Part shown: positions 45,641 through 52,669 of the stretch, piece by piece | Position numbering within the stretch: the first letter of the stretch is position 1 | Layout of the letters: each line of letters opens with the position of its first letter | Source: Microbulbifer sp. YPW16 | GTDB lineage: Bacteria; Pseudomonadota; Gammaproteobacteria; Pseudomonadales; Cellvibrionaceae | NCBI RefSeq assembly: GCF_021290385.1 | Contig: NZ_CP089928.1 | Span: 3,924,001 to 3,988,000 of the forward strand | Direction of reading: 5' to 3' | DNA length: 64,000 nt | Notes under the pieces: model-generated | Told to the model about the DNA's origin: nothing | The model's input: the letters and a program-made list of their open reading frames with translations, nothing else | Databases searched by the model: none | Translations under genes and position numbers: made by a program

Positions 45641-45946
45641 TCAGGCAAAGAGCCAGATCAAGAGTAGAAGAACCAGTGCCCCCAGCACCATTGCCAGGCC
45701 CCGCAGCATGAGCGTCCGGGCATATTCCGCCCGGCCCGGGTAGAGCAGGGCGTAGGGCAGGCCGGTAAACGGGCCCAGGATGATTGTGGGTATGCCCCAC
45801 AGCCATTGCCTGTTGCCCAGGGCCACGAGGGCCGCGACCAGCCCGCCAAACCAGAGCAGGGCCACCCCGATGACAAGGACAATAAACACTGGCAGTACCA
45901 GCCACTGGTGTGCAAGGTAAAATTCAATCAGTGCCTGTTGATTCAT
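45641..45946 (-). CDS. Small membrane protein
   Basis: A 101 aa protein with three hydrophobic helices (residues ~13-35, 42-62 and 78-101) separated by short loops (GNRQW and LYPGRAEYARTL). The ATG at 45946 has an AGGAA site close upstream, and the next in-frame start (45988) would add a non-conserved stretch. No family is recognised. It stands between the metal-ribbon hydrolase and the divergent gnd gene. Confidence 0.65.
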   Translation of the reverse strand: MNQQALIEFYLAHQWLVLPVFIVLVIGVALLWFGGLVAALVALGNRQWLWGIPTIILGPFTGLPYALLYPGRAEYARTLMLRGLAMVLGALVLLLLIWLFA

Positions 45947-46173
45947 GGTTCCTGTACTGCTCCTGCCTGTCTCCGGCGAGCCCGGCATAATCCTGGCTCG
46001 GCCGTCCCGGTTTTGCTGTCTGTTGAGTCAGCGTATGGTACCTGAATACGCAACATCATGAGAGCCAATGACTGTACCTTGCTATCTTTTTAGCAGAATG
46101 CTCTGTCCGGCGGTCACGTCGGTATACGCGCCGCTCCGGGCTGGCTCCTGGCCTCCCGGTAGCGTCGGCGTAT

Positions 46174-46182
46174 TGCTATACT
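46174..46182 (+). promoter_or_regulatory. Extended -10 promoter for gnd
   Basis: TGCTATACT matches the extended -10 pattern TGnTATAnT, placed about 55 bp upstream of the gnd ATG. No good -35 element is visible, as is usual for extended -10 promoters. The leader would be about 48 nt. Confidence 0.45.
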
Positions 46183-46236
46183 TCGCGCCCAATCTGGCGC
46201 CCGCCAGGCTTCATTTCACGATTTCCGGAGCGATCC

Positions 46237-47763
46237 ATGGCTGATACCGACTCACTGTGCGACATTGGTTTTATTGGCGCGGGGGTGATGGGTAAGAACC
46301 TGATCCTGAACCTGGCCGATAACGGTTTCCGGGTCTGCGCCTTTGACCTGGACCACAGTCGCCTGGAGGCTTTGCTGGAGCAGGACCGTCAGGAGCGCGG
46401 TGACCAGCCGGCGCGGATTGAGACCTGTAATTCCTATACCGAGCTGCTGGCGCGGGTAAAAGCTCCCCACCTGGTGATCCTGTCGGTGCCTGCGGGCGCT
46501 CCCGTCGATGATGTCTGCAACAAGTTGCTGGATGCCGGTCTCAAGGCCGACGATATCGTGGTCGATACCGGCAACAGCCTGTGGACCGACTCCGTCGAGC
46601 GCTGCAAGCGCTACGAGGGGCGCCTGATCTTCTTTACCACTGCCGTGTCTGGCGGCGAGGTGGGGGCCCGGTTCGGGCCGTCCCTGATGCCCAGTGGCGA
46701 TCCCTATGCCTGGGCCCGTATCGAGCCGGTCTGGCATGCCATGGCCGCCAAGGTGGATCCGCAAAGCGGCCAGCCGATCGAACGCTTCGAGCCGGGTAAC
46801 CCGGTCAAGGAAGGTGAGCCCTGCGCTGCCTATATCGGCCCGATCGGCTCGGGCCACTATGTGAAAATGGTGCACAACGGCATCGAGTACGCCGATATGC
46901 AGTTGATCTGCGAGGCGTACGACGTGATGCGCAGTGCGCTGGAGATGAGCCCTACCGAGATTGCGGCGGTATTCCGGGAATGGAACAGGGGGCCGCTGAA
47001 CAGCTACCTGATCGATATCAGTGCCGAGGTGCTGGCTACCGTGGATGCAGACACCGACCAGCCGCTGGTGGACGTGATCCTGGACCGCGCCGGGCAGAAG
47101 GGCACCGGCCTGTGGACTGCGGTAAGCAGCCTGGAAGTGGGTTGTCCTGCTCCCAGTATCGCCGAGGCGGTGTTTGCCCGCTCCCTGTCCACACGCAAGG
47201 TATTGCGCTCCCGCGCCGCGAAAAAGTTGCTGGGGCCGGATGTGGAGGCGGTGCCCGCGGAGCAGCGGGACACCGTGATCGCCCAGCTGCATGACGCCAT
47301 GTACTGCGCGAAGATCTGTATTTACGCGCAGGGCTTCGACCTGATGAAGCTGGCGGCGCGGGAACAGGGCTGGCAGCTGAACTTTGCCGAGATCGCGCGC
47401 ATCTGGCGCGCCGGCTGCATTATCCGTGCGGTTTTCCTGCAGTCCATCAGCGCTGCCTACGAGCGCGACCACAAGCTCTCGAACCTGCTGCTGGATGATT
47501 ACTTTATCGAGCAGATCGCGGCCAACCAGGGCAACTGGCGCCAGGCGGTGGCGGACGCCAGCCTGCGCGGGATTCCGGTGCCGGCGCTCTCGTCAGCGCT
47601 CAATTATTATGATGCCTTCCGCCGCGAATCACTGCCCGCCAACCTGCTGCAGGCGCAGCGGGACTTCTTCGGCGCGCATACTTTCTCCCGCAATGACCGG
47701 CCGGAAAACGAGAAATATCACGTGCTGTGGAGTCGGGAAGGCCGGCCGATCGTCCGGGTCTGA
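46237..47763 (+). CDS. gnd: 6-phosphogluconate dehydrogenase, decarboxylating
   Basis: Gnd oxidatively decarboxylates 6-phosphogluconate to ribulose 5-phosphate, making NADPH in the pentose phosphate pathway. The 508 aa protein opens with the NADP-binding IGFIGAGVMGKNLILNLADNGF. It has the catalytic region SGHYVKMVHNGIEYADMQLICEAYDVM with the Lys and Asn, AGQKGTGLWTA, and the C-terminal FGAHTFSRNDRPE...YHVLWS. It is slightly longer than the usual ~470-480 aa form, with an extra acidic segment early (EQDRQERGDQPARIE). A CCGGAGCG site precedes the ATG. The gene is followed by a GC-rich tandem repeat. Confidence 0.95.
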   Translation: MADTDSLCDIGFIGAGVMGKNLILNLADNGFRVCAFDLDHSRLEALLEQDRQERGDQPARIETCNSYTELLARVKAPHLVILSVPAGAPVDDVCNKLLDAGLKADDIVVDTGNSLWTDSVERCKRYEGRLIFFTTAVSGGEVGARFGPSLMPSGDPYAWARIEPVWHAMAAKVDPQSGQPIERFEPGNPVKEGEPCAAYIGPIGSGHYVKMVHNGIEYADMQLICEAYDVMRSALEMSPTEIAAVFREWNRGPLNSYLIDISAEVLATVDADTDQPLVDVILDRAGQKGTGLWTAVSSLEVGCPAPSIAEAVFARSLSTRKVLRSRAAKKLLGPDVEAVPAEQRDTVIAQLHDAMYCAKICIYAQGFDLMKLAAREQGWQLNFAEIARIWRAGCIIRAVFLQSISAAYERDHKLSNLLLDDYFIEQIAANQGNWRQAVADASLRGIPVPALSSALNYYDAFRRESLPANLLQAQRDFFGAHTFSRNDRPENEKYHVLWSREGRPIVRV

Positions 47764-47772
47764 CCTGGCAGG

Positions 47773-47827
47773 GTGGCCGGTCCGCCGGCCGCCGGTCCGC
47801 CGGCCGCCGGGGCGCCGGCCGCCGGTC
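47773..47827 (+). repeat. 15-nt GC-rich tandem repeat after gnd
   Basis: About 3.7 copies of a 15-nt unit (GCCGCCGGTCCGCCG with small changes) lie 10 bp past the gnd stop. The unit is itself partly self-complementary (GCCGGC/CCGGCGGCC), so the array can fold into several stems. It may help end the convergent gnd and lipoprotein transcripts, though no T-run follows. Confidence 0.75.
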
Positions 47828-47850
47828 TATCCAGCATTTATTTCCCTGGG

Positions 47851-48390
47851 TTATCCCCCAGCTTTCGGGAATTTCTGGAATACCTCGTTTACCGCACTGG
47901 CCAGCGCTGCCTGCGGGTCGGCCATCATTGCCGGGGTAATGCGCCCCCGGGTACGACCGCGCCAGACCATCTCCCGTTGCCTGACGTCCAGCACGTCGAT
48001 GGTCAGCCTGCCCTCCGTCTGCTCATCGATATCGGTTAAGTGCTTCTCCCCGAGGTCACGGTAGTACTCCTGCAAAAAGGGATAGCGTGCCGCGGCAAAG
48101 CCTGTGGTGCGTGAAATCCGTGTCTTGGGCAACTTCTCGGTGTAGGCGGCGATATTCACCAGGATATCCGGACTGGTGCTGCGGGTCATGCCACGGGCAT
48201 TCAGTTGCCGGGTGACCTCTGCCTGCAGGATGGATTCCACGCGGCTGTTGGCGCCACCTGACTGTACAAAACCGAAGGTGCGGTAGTCTCCCCAGCGTGA
48301 GTCATCGTCGGCTGACGAGAAAACCGAAGCCCCTGAACATCCAGCCAGGAACAGGGAGAGGAAGAGGGCGGTGAAAGTATTGTGACTCAT
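47851..48390 (-). CDS. DUF4136 lipoprotein
   Basis: A 179 aa lipoprotein. The signal peptide ends in the lipobox LAGC, with the acylated cysteine at residue 18. The DUF4136-type pattern follows: WGDYRTFGFVQSG near the start, ESILQAEVTRQLNARGMTRSTSPDILVNI in the middle, and the late motif EGRLTIDVLDVRQREMVWRGRTRGRI. These proteins are thought to sit in the outer or inner membrane facing the periplasm; the function is unknown. It ends 87 bp from gnd across the repeat. Confidence 0.9.
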   Translation of the reverse strand: MSHNTFTALFLSLFLAGCSGASVFSSADDDSRWGDYRTFGFVQSGGANSRVESILQAEVTRQLNARGMTRSTSPDILVNIAAYTEKLPKTRISRTTGFAAARYPFLQEYYRDLGEKHLTDIDEQTEGRLTIDVLDVRQREMVWRGRTRGRITPAMMADPQAALASAVNEVFQKFPKAGG

Positions 48391-48547
48391 GCGCAGGTTC
48401 CGATCCGTCGGTGGAGCTGTCGCCAGCCCGGAGCTTGCTCTATGTGGCTGGCAGGTATTCAGTGACAGAGCTTAGACCAGGAAATGGCGAACGGGCTCCC
48501 TGCGTGGCACTGAGAGCTGTGTCTGCTGGCAGTTTGATCCGGCTGCC

Positions 48548-49075
48548 CTAGGGCTTGCCGAGCCGGGTAAAATCGTGCCAGAGATCCGCGGCAATTGCGC
48601 GGACGGCTTCCAGTTGGCCGGCATCCAGTAGTGCCAGTGTGGTACCGATAAGCAGGTAAATCACAGGTAGTACCAACCCGGATGGAAGCAGGTAGGCACG
48701 AGCGGGGTTTGCGGGATTGAAAAAGACGTCCACGGTTGAACCGGCAACGACCGGCAGCAGGTCCCGCGGGCGGATGGGTAGCAGGTTGACCGAGAAAAGT
48801 TTGCACCCGATATATTCGCGCCCCCGGACCTGGTAGCGGTATCGCAGTACCGGCGTATAACTGATGGAGCGGCTTTTACCGATGGTTACCTGGTATTCAC
48901 TGGCACTGATACCGGGTCCCTCATGTATTTCCGCATCCAGTTTGCTCTGTTCAACCCTGCCGCGGACCTTTGGCCATGCGCGGCGTGCCCTGGCAATAAC
49001 CAGGTAGGTGATGGCGGAGACGGCGACAAACAGGCCTGACAAGTTGACCAGGTTAATCTCACTGAGTGTGGTCAT
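48548..49075 (-). CDS. DUF3592 membrane protein
   Basis: A 175 aa membrane protein with an N-terminal helix (NLSGLFVAVSAITYLVIA) and a C-terminal one (SGLVLPVIYLLIGTTLAL). Between them is the DUF3592 domain: RVEQSKLDAEIHEGPGISASEYQVTIGKSRSISYTPVLRYRYQVRGREY, then PVVAGSTVDVFFNPANPARAYLLPS. The function is unknown. The ATG at 49075 is supported by AAGGAGAGG at 6 nt; the in-frame start at 49096 has none. It lies 32 bp after the outer-membrane protein gene. Confidence 0.88.
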   Translation of the reverse strand: MTTLSEINLVNLSGLFVAVSAITYLVIARARRAWPKVRGRVEQSKLDAEIHEGPGISASEYQVTIGKSRSISYTPVLRYRYQVRGREYIGCKLFSVNLLPIRPRDLLPVVAGSTVDVFFNPANPARAYLLPSGLVLPVIYLLIGTTLALLDAGQLEAVRAIAADLWHDFTRLGKP

Positions 49076-49107
49076 CGCCTCTCCTTGCCGGGGCACACTG
49101 TCACCAG

Positions 49108-49617
49108 TTAAAACTGGTAGCCAATCTGGAGGCCCCAGGTAATGCCGTTCTCGAACTCCTGGTAGCTATCGGAATGAGTGTATTCCTTGCCGATATTGAT
49201 CCCAGCCGATAATCCACTATTTTTTGCGCTGTCGAAATAATAGGTGTAGGAGCCACCCACAAAGGTTTCGTAAAAGGTGCCGGCGCGCTCTATGACGAGA
49301 GTGTCCTGGATCGCGTCGTACCTGGTGATGGCTACATGATTCAGGTCGCGGTGGCTGGTACGGACAAAAGCACCGAGTGCATGCTGGTCCGTCATCAGCC
49401 GCTCCCATGCGAGGGCAATACCGTAAGCGTCCTCTGTGTCCCAGTCTGAATTTGCTATCCCGGCGCCGGCTGAAAACCTGTCACCTCCGTTGCCGAGGGT
49501 AAACTTGAAACCTGCCAGGCCACCGTATTGCGTTCCCAGGCCCAGCCCAAAGTGGGTATCCACCTTTGCAACCGTAAGGCCGGGCATAAGACATAATAAA
49601 AATAAAATCTTTTTCAT
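49108..49617 (-). CDS. Small outer-membrane beta-barrel protein
   Basis: A 169 aa exported protein with signal peptide MKKILFLLCLMPGLTVA. Mature strands alternate polar and hydrophobic residues (FGLGLGTQYGGLAGFKFTLG, SGLSAGINIGKEYTHS), ending in WGLQIGYQF with a C-terminal Phe, the pattern of an eight-strand outer-membrane barrel. The ATG at 49617 is preferred, as it begins the signal peptide; an upstream ATG-like start is in frame at 49647. The sequence is less GC-rich than its neighbours. Its specific role is unknown. Confidence 0.78.
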   Translation of the reverse strand: MKKILFLLCLMPGLTVAKVDTHFGLGLGTQYGGLAGFKFTLGNGGDRFSAGAGIANSDWDTEDAYGIALAWERLMTDQHALGAFVRTSHRDLNHVAITRYDAIQDTLVIERAGTFYETFVGGSYTYYFDSAKNSGLSAGINIGKEYTHSDSYQEFENGITWGLQIGYQF

Positions 49618-50018
49618 TAGTTGAATCCTGGTAAAACTTTTTAACAAGCGGTCTGGCGTGAATATAATTTCCGGTTGCAGTCGTGTCTACCCGCTGTTTT
49701 TGTTCCGGGGCAGGACGGTATGGCTCGTCGATTAGTTGATGGTTGGAATGGCCATGAAGGAGGCAAAGAGGTTTAGGGGCGGGGACTGGAGCAGGATCCA
49801 GTGCCCGCGATGGCCTGCCAGGCTCTGCGGTATAGGCTGAACAGGCAGGGTAGGGAACAGTGCTCGGGAACGGGCTTATACCGGGCAGTTACGCGTGTTG
49901 TAACGGGCCGTATTTAAATTTTGCCTTGTTGCAGGAAAGTAGGGGCTGTCAGTGAGAGCCCCCTCCTCTTTTCCTGCCGGGGTTGTCCCCGGGGCTAATT
50001 TCCTGTTCGCGGTGACGG
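49618..50018. other. 401-bp intergenic region between rdgC and the outer-membrane gene
   Basis: Neighbouring genes are on the minus strand: rdgC ends at 50019 and the outer-membrane protein starts at 49617. Within it, CCGGGG/CCCCGG stems around an ACAA loop, and a GGGGCT/AGCCCC stem near 49945, could end rdgC transcription, but neither has a good T-run. The outer-membrane gene's promoter should be near its low end. No gene is visible. Confidence 0.45.
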
Positions 50019-51011
50019 TCAGAAGACGACCTCGTCTACCTCCGCCGCTGCATGTTCGGATTCGGCACGGGACGCCCGCGCGACGATTTCCTCCACGCTT
50101 GCTGTTTCCGTGTTGGCACCGCCGAAAGCTGCCAGCAGGTCCGTGAGCAGGGCGGAGATCTCGATGGTCATCACTGAGAAATCGGCGTCGAATCGCTGTG
50201 CCGCATTGTCGGCGTCGGCACTGTCCGCTTTTTCGATCAGCTCATCACTGAACTTCACCCGTTTCAGGGACAGCTGGTCGTCAACGAGAAACTCCACGCC
50301 GCCACGCCAGGTCAGGCCCAGCTTGTGCACCTGCATTCCCGCCACCAGGTGGTTGTGGATTTCCTCGGCACACAGGTCCTGGTTCTTGCAGCGGATCACG
50401 CTGCCGCTGTCTTTCGGGTCGCGCAGCTCACACTCATGGCCGAACTCAAACTGCGCCGGTGCCTCGGGGGCATGCAGCCAGTGTGTCATGGTTTGCTGCG
50501 GCAGGTTTTTGGCCGCCAGAGGGACCACCGCCAGGCTGCTGATCGCCTCGCGCAGGTTTTCCAGCAGTTCCTCTGCGGCGGACGCCGAAGAGGCATCCAC
50601 CACCACCCAGCCGTCGCGGGGCGCGATATAGGCGTAATGCAGGCGGGAACGGGCAAAGGCTTTGGGGCGCATCTCCATCAGGACCTCGTCCTTCAGGTTC
50701 TGGCGCTCCTTGCGGCCCACCTGGCGGCCTTCCTTCTGGGAGATGGCCTGGGCCATTTCGTCCACCTTCTCATTGATCACGCCGGCGGGCAGGACTTTCT
50801 CCTGTTTCTTGGCGCAGACCATCAGGTAGCCATTGGTGCTGTGGACCAGCACGGAGCCGTGGCGTCCCAGTGGCGGCACCCAGCCGTAGCGGGCCGCGTC
50901 CTGGCTGCCGCAGGGCACGAACTGCCCCGGCTCCAGTAATTCGTTCAATTTTTCGGCAGTGAGATCGAATTCTTTGGTGAGGCGGTATACACGCAGGTTC
51001 TTGAACCACAT
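50019..51011 (-). CDS. rdgC: Recombination-associated protein RdgC
   Basis: RdgC is a ring-shaped DNA-binding protein that limits RecA function in E. coli. The 330 aa protein starts MWFKNLRVYRLTKEF like E. coli RdgC and has the conserved FVPCGSQDAARYGWVPPLG. It continues with VLPAGVINEKVDEM, EISQKEGRQVGRKERQNLKDE-type helix and FARSRLHYAYI, then AFARSR...DGWVVVDASSASAAEELLENLR. The ATG at 51011 is chosen because it aligns with the family start; another in-frame ATG lies 12 nt upstream at 51023. It is monocistronic. Confidence 0.95.
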   Translation of the reverse strand: MWFKNLRVYRLTKEFDLTAEKLNELLEPGQFVPCGSQDAARYGWVPPLGRHGSVLVHSTNGYLMVCAKKQEKVLPAGVINEKVDEMAQAISQKEGRQVGRKERQNLKDEVLMEMRPKAFARSRLHYAYIAPRDGWVVVDASSASAAEELLENLREAISSLAVVPLAAKNLPQQTMTHWLHAPEAPAQFEFGHECELRDPKDSGSVIRCKNQDLCAEEIHNHLVAGMQVHKLGLTWRGGVEFLVDDQLSLKRVKFSDELIEKADSADADNAAQRFDADFSVMTIEISALLTDLLAAFGGANTETASVEEIVARASRAESEHAAAEVDEVVF

Positions 51012-51121
51012 ACAACGGGCCATTCATTCTGTTTTCGGAAGCGGCCGGCAATTATGCGTGAAGCGGCCGGTCACAGCCAGTGCCCCGTCCGCAGTTTTGT
51101 CTTTGGAGAGGGCGGCCCTGG

Positions 51122-52006
51122 TTAAATCCTGAACAGCCAGTAAAGCCCCTGGATGGCCGTCGTGGGGAAGGCCGTCTCGTGGTCAGCCCCCTCAATGACC
51201 CGGTATTCCAGCTCCAGGCCGGGGTATTGCCTGGCGGACAGGGTTCGGTGGAAACGGTCCGCGTCAGCCACCAGGTCGTGGGGCCAGCTCTTATAGTGCC
51301 CCGGATGCTCCAGGCTACCGATGGACAGGTAGACCCTGGCCCTGAGGTCCTGGCGCTTTCGCGCGTATTCTGCCTCCAGGTCGAAAATAATCCGCTCGTC
51401 GAACCAGAGTGATGGGCTCCCCAGAACGTAATTCCGGAACATCCCGGTATGTTTCAGTAACGCATAGGCACCCAGCAGGCCACCCAGGGAATTGCCCACA
51501 TAGGTACGGCCCGCCGGATCCGCCGGATAGTGTTCCTCGACGGTGGGGAACACCGTATCGCGCAGGAATCGCAGGTGCGCCTCGGCGCCCCCGGTTTCGA
51601 GCTTCCATTCGGTGTCGATCGATGGGGTATAGTCGCGGACGCGGCTTGGGGTCGAGTGAATAGCTTTATCCCATGACACACCCACGAGTATGGCTTCTTC
51701 CGTTTTCTTGATGGCCATGGGGTAGCGGGTGGCGCCGGAAACAACCTGGAAGGTATACATGGCATCGGTCATGTAAATTACCGGGTAGCGCCTGTCGCCC
51801 ATGCCCTGCTTTTTATAACTGCGGGGCAATTTGATAAACAGCTCGTAGTTTCGCTGTGTTTCCGGGTCGGTTACTGCGATCGTCTCCGTGCGGGGAATGG
51901 TAAAGGGGGAGGATGAAGAGGTTGCCGTGCCAGCAATGGCCGGCCCTGCGCCCAAAAGAAAAATAAGCAGGGATTTAAATATTAACTGCACAGTTGTCCT
52001 TTGCAT
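51122..52006 (-). CDS. Exported alpha/beta-hydrolase esterase (esterase D/Fes-like)
   Basis: A 294 aa exported hydrolase with signal peptide (residues 1-25, GAGPAIA). It shares the layout of the esterase-D/IroE-like family: LPRSYKKQGMGDRRYPVIYMTDAMYTFQ, then a segment VSWDKAIHSTPSRVRDYTPS. The nucleophile elbow TYVGNSLGGLLGAYALL has the serine in GNSLGG, and EGADHETAFPTTAIQGLYW carries a likely catalytic His. Members include siderophore esterases, but nothing here (no siderophore gene next door) fixes that role. Downstream on the same strand is rdgC. Confidence 0.83.
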   Translation of the reverse strand: MQRTTVQLIFKSLLIFLLGAGPAIAGTATSSSSPFTIPRTETIAVTDPETQRNYELFIKLPRSYKKQGMGDRRYPVIYMTDAMYTFQVVSGATRYPMAIKKTEEAILVGVSWDKAIHSTPSRVRDYTPSIDTEWKLETGGAEAHLRFLRDTVFPTVEEHYPADPAGRTYVGNSLGGLLGAYALLKHTGMFRNYVLGSPSLWFDERIIFDLEAEYARKRQDLRARVYLSIGSLEHPGHYKSWPHDLVADADRFHRTLSARQYPGLELEYRVIEGADHETAFPTTAIQGLYWLFRI

Positions 52007-52042
52007 CGCGATAGTGGGCCGGCGGGATTCCCGGAAATAAAA

Positions 52043-52381
52043 CTAGCGAGGCACATCGAGCCGCAGGTTGCCGTCCTTATTCTGTGAGTAAATAGTGAAG
52101 GGCAGCACAACCGTGTCGGTTACTGACGACAGCACTGTATCGAAGACATAGAAGCCGGCAATTGGCAGGATTACGGTGGAGCTCCGCTTCGAATTCAACT
52201 TGCAGACATTGTAAGAGACACCGCTGTATACCCGTGGCAGGGATTCACAATAGGTATTCTGGCGGCGGAGTTCTGCGGCAACTTCCCGGTCGGGCTGTCC
52301 CAGGGTGGTGGCAGTCCCGCAGCCGGCAAGCAGGGACGCGAGGGCGGCGAACACTGCCGTTCTGTATAAAGTTGCGGACAC
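52043..52381 (-). CDS. YceK/YidQ family lipoprotein
   Basis: A 112 aa lipoprotein with lipobox SLLAGCG giving an acylated cysteine near residue 21. The family part is YSGVSYNVCKLNSKRSSTVILPIAGFYVFDTVLSSVTDTVVLPFTIY, typical of YceK/YidQ proteins. The function is unknown. A GTG start at 52381 is preferred, because AAGGAG sits 8 nt upstream; a TTG at 52402 is possible but would place the SD inside the gene. It lies about 35 bp upstream of the esterase gene on the same strand. Confidence 0.85.
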   Translation of the reverse strand: MSATLYRTAVFAALASLLAGCGTATTLGQPDREVAAELRRQNTYCESLPRVYSGVSYNVCKLNSKRSSTVILPIAGFYVFDTVLSSVTDTVVLPFTIYSQNKDGNLRLDVPR

Positions 52382-52412
52382 TGGAGCCTCTCCTTGAATC
52401 AATGGACGGACA

Positions 52413-52439
52413 GTCGTGACGAATATACCCCGTCACGAC
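52413..52439. promoter_or_regulatory. Inverted repeat upstream of the yceK-like gene
   Basis: GTCGTGACG and CGTCACGAC are perfect 9-bp arms separated by 9 bp containing AATATACCC. The site lies about 30 bp upstream of the lipoprotein gene and 230 bp from the divergent TIR gene, fitting an operator or a leader hairpin for the lipoprotein. Confidence 0.4.
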
Positions 52440-52623
52440 CTGAGAAGGAAATACCCGCCAGGTGACGGTTGTTTGCAATTGGCGTCTCTATCGGGCACCT
52501 GGTCAGCCGGCGCGACAGCGAGTGGCGGGAATTAGCTGCCCCAGAGTGAAACTGGCGCAGAAACAATCTCGCTTGCGTCGCTTTCATCTTGACGGAAAAA
52601 GCCTGCTGGTTTCACCGATAAAA

Positions 52624-52648
52624 TTCGAATAGTCTCTTTGCCTTCGAA
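52624..52648 (+). promoter_or_regulatory. Paired TTCGAA sites upstream of the TIR gene
   Basis: Two palindromic TTCGAA sites, at 52624-52629 and 52643-52648, are 19 bp apart centre to centre and end about 22 bp before the TIR start. Their spacing of nearly two helical turns is typical of a repressor or activator pair. This is a pattern by eye only. The TIR gene has no clear ribosome-binding site. Confidence 0.3.
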
Positions 52649-52669
52649 TCCGCCGGGTACTGGGCTCAG

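Noticed and set aside
46252..47472. 406-codon minus-strand frame antisense to gnd
   Set aside because: Shadow; gnd is unambiguous.
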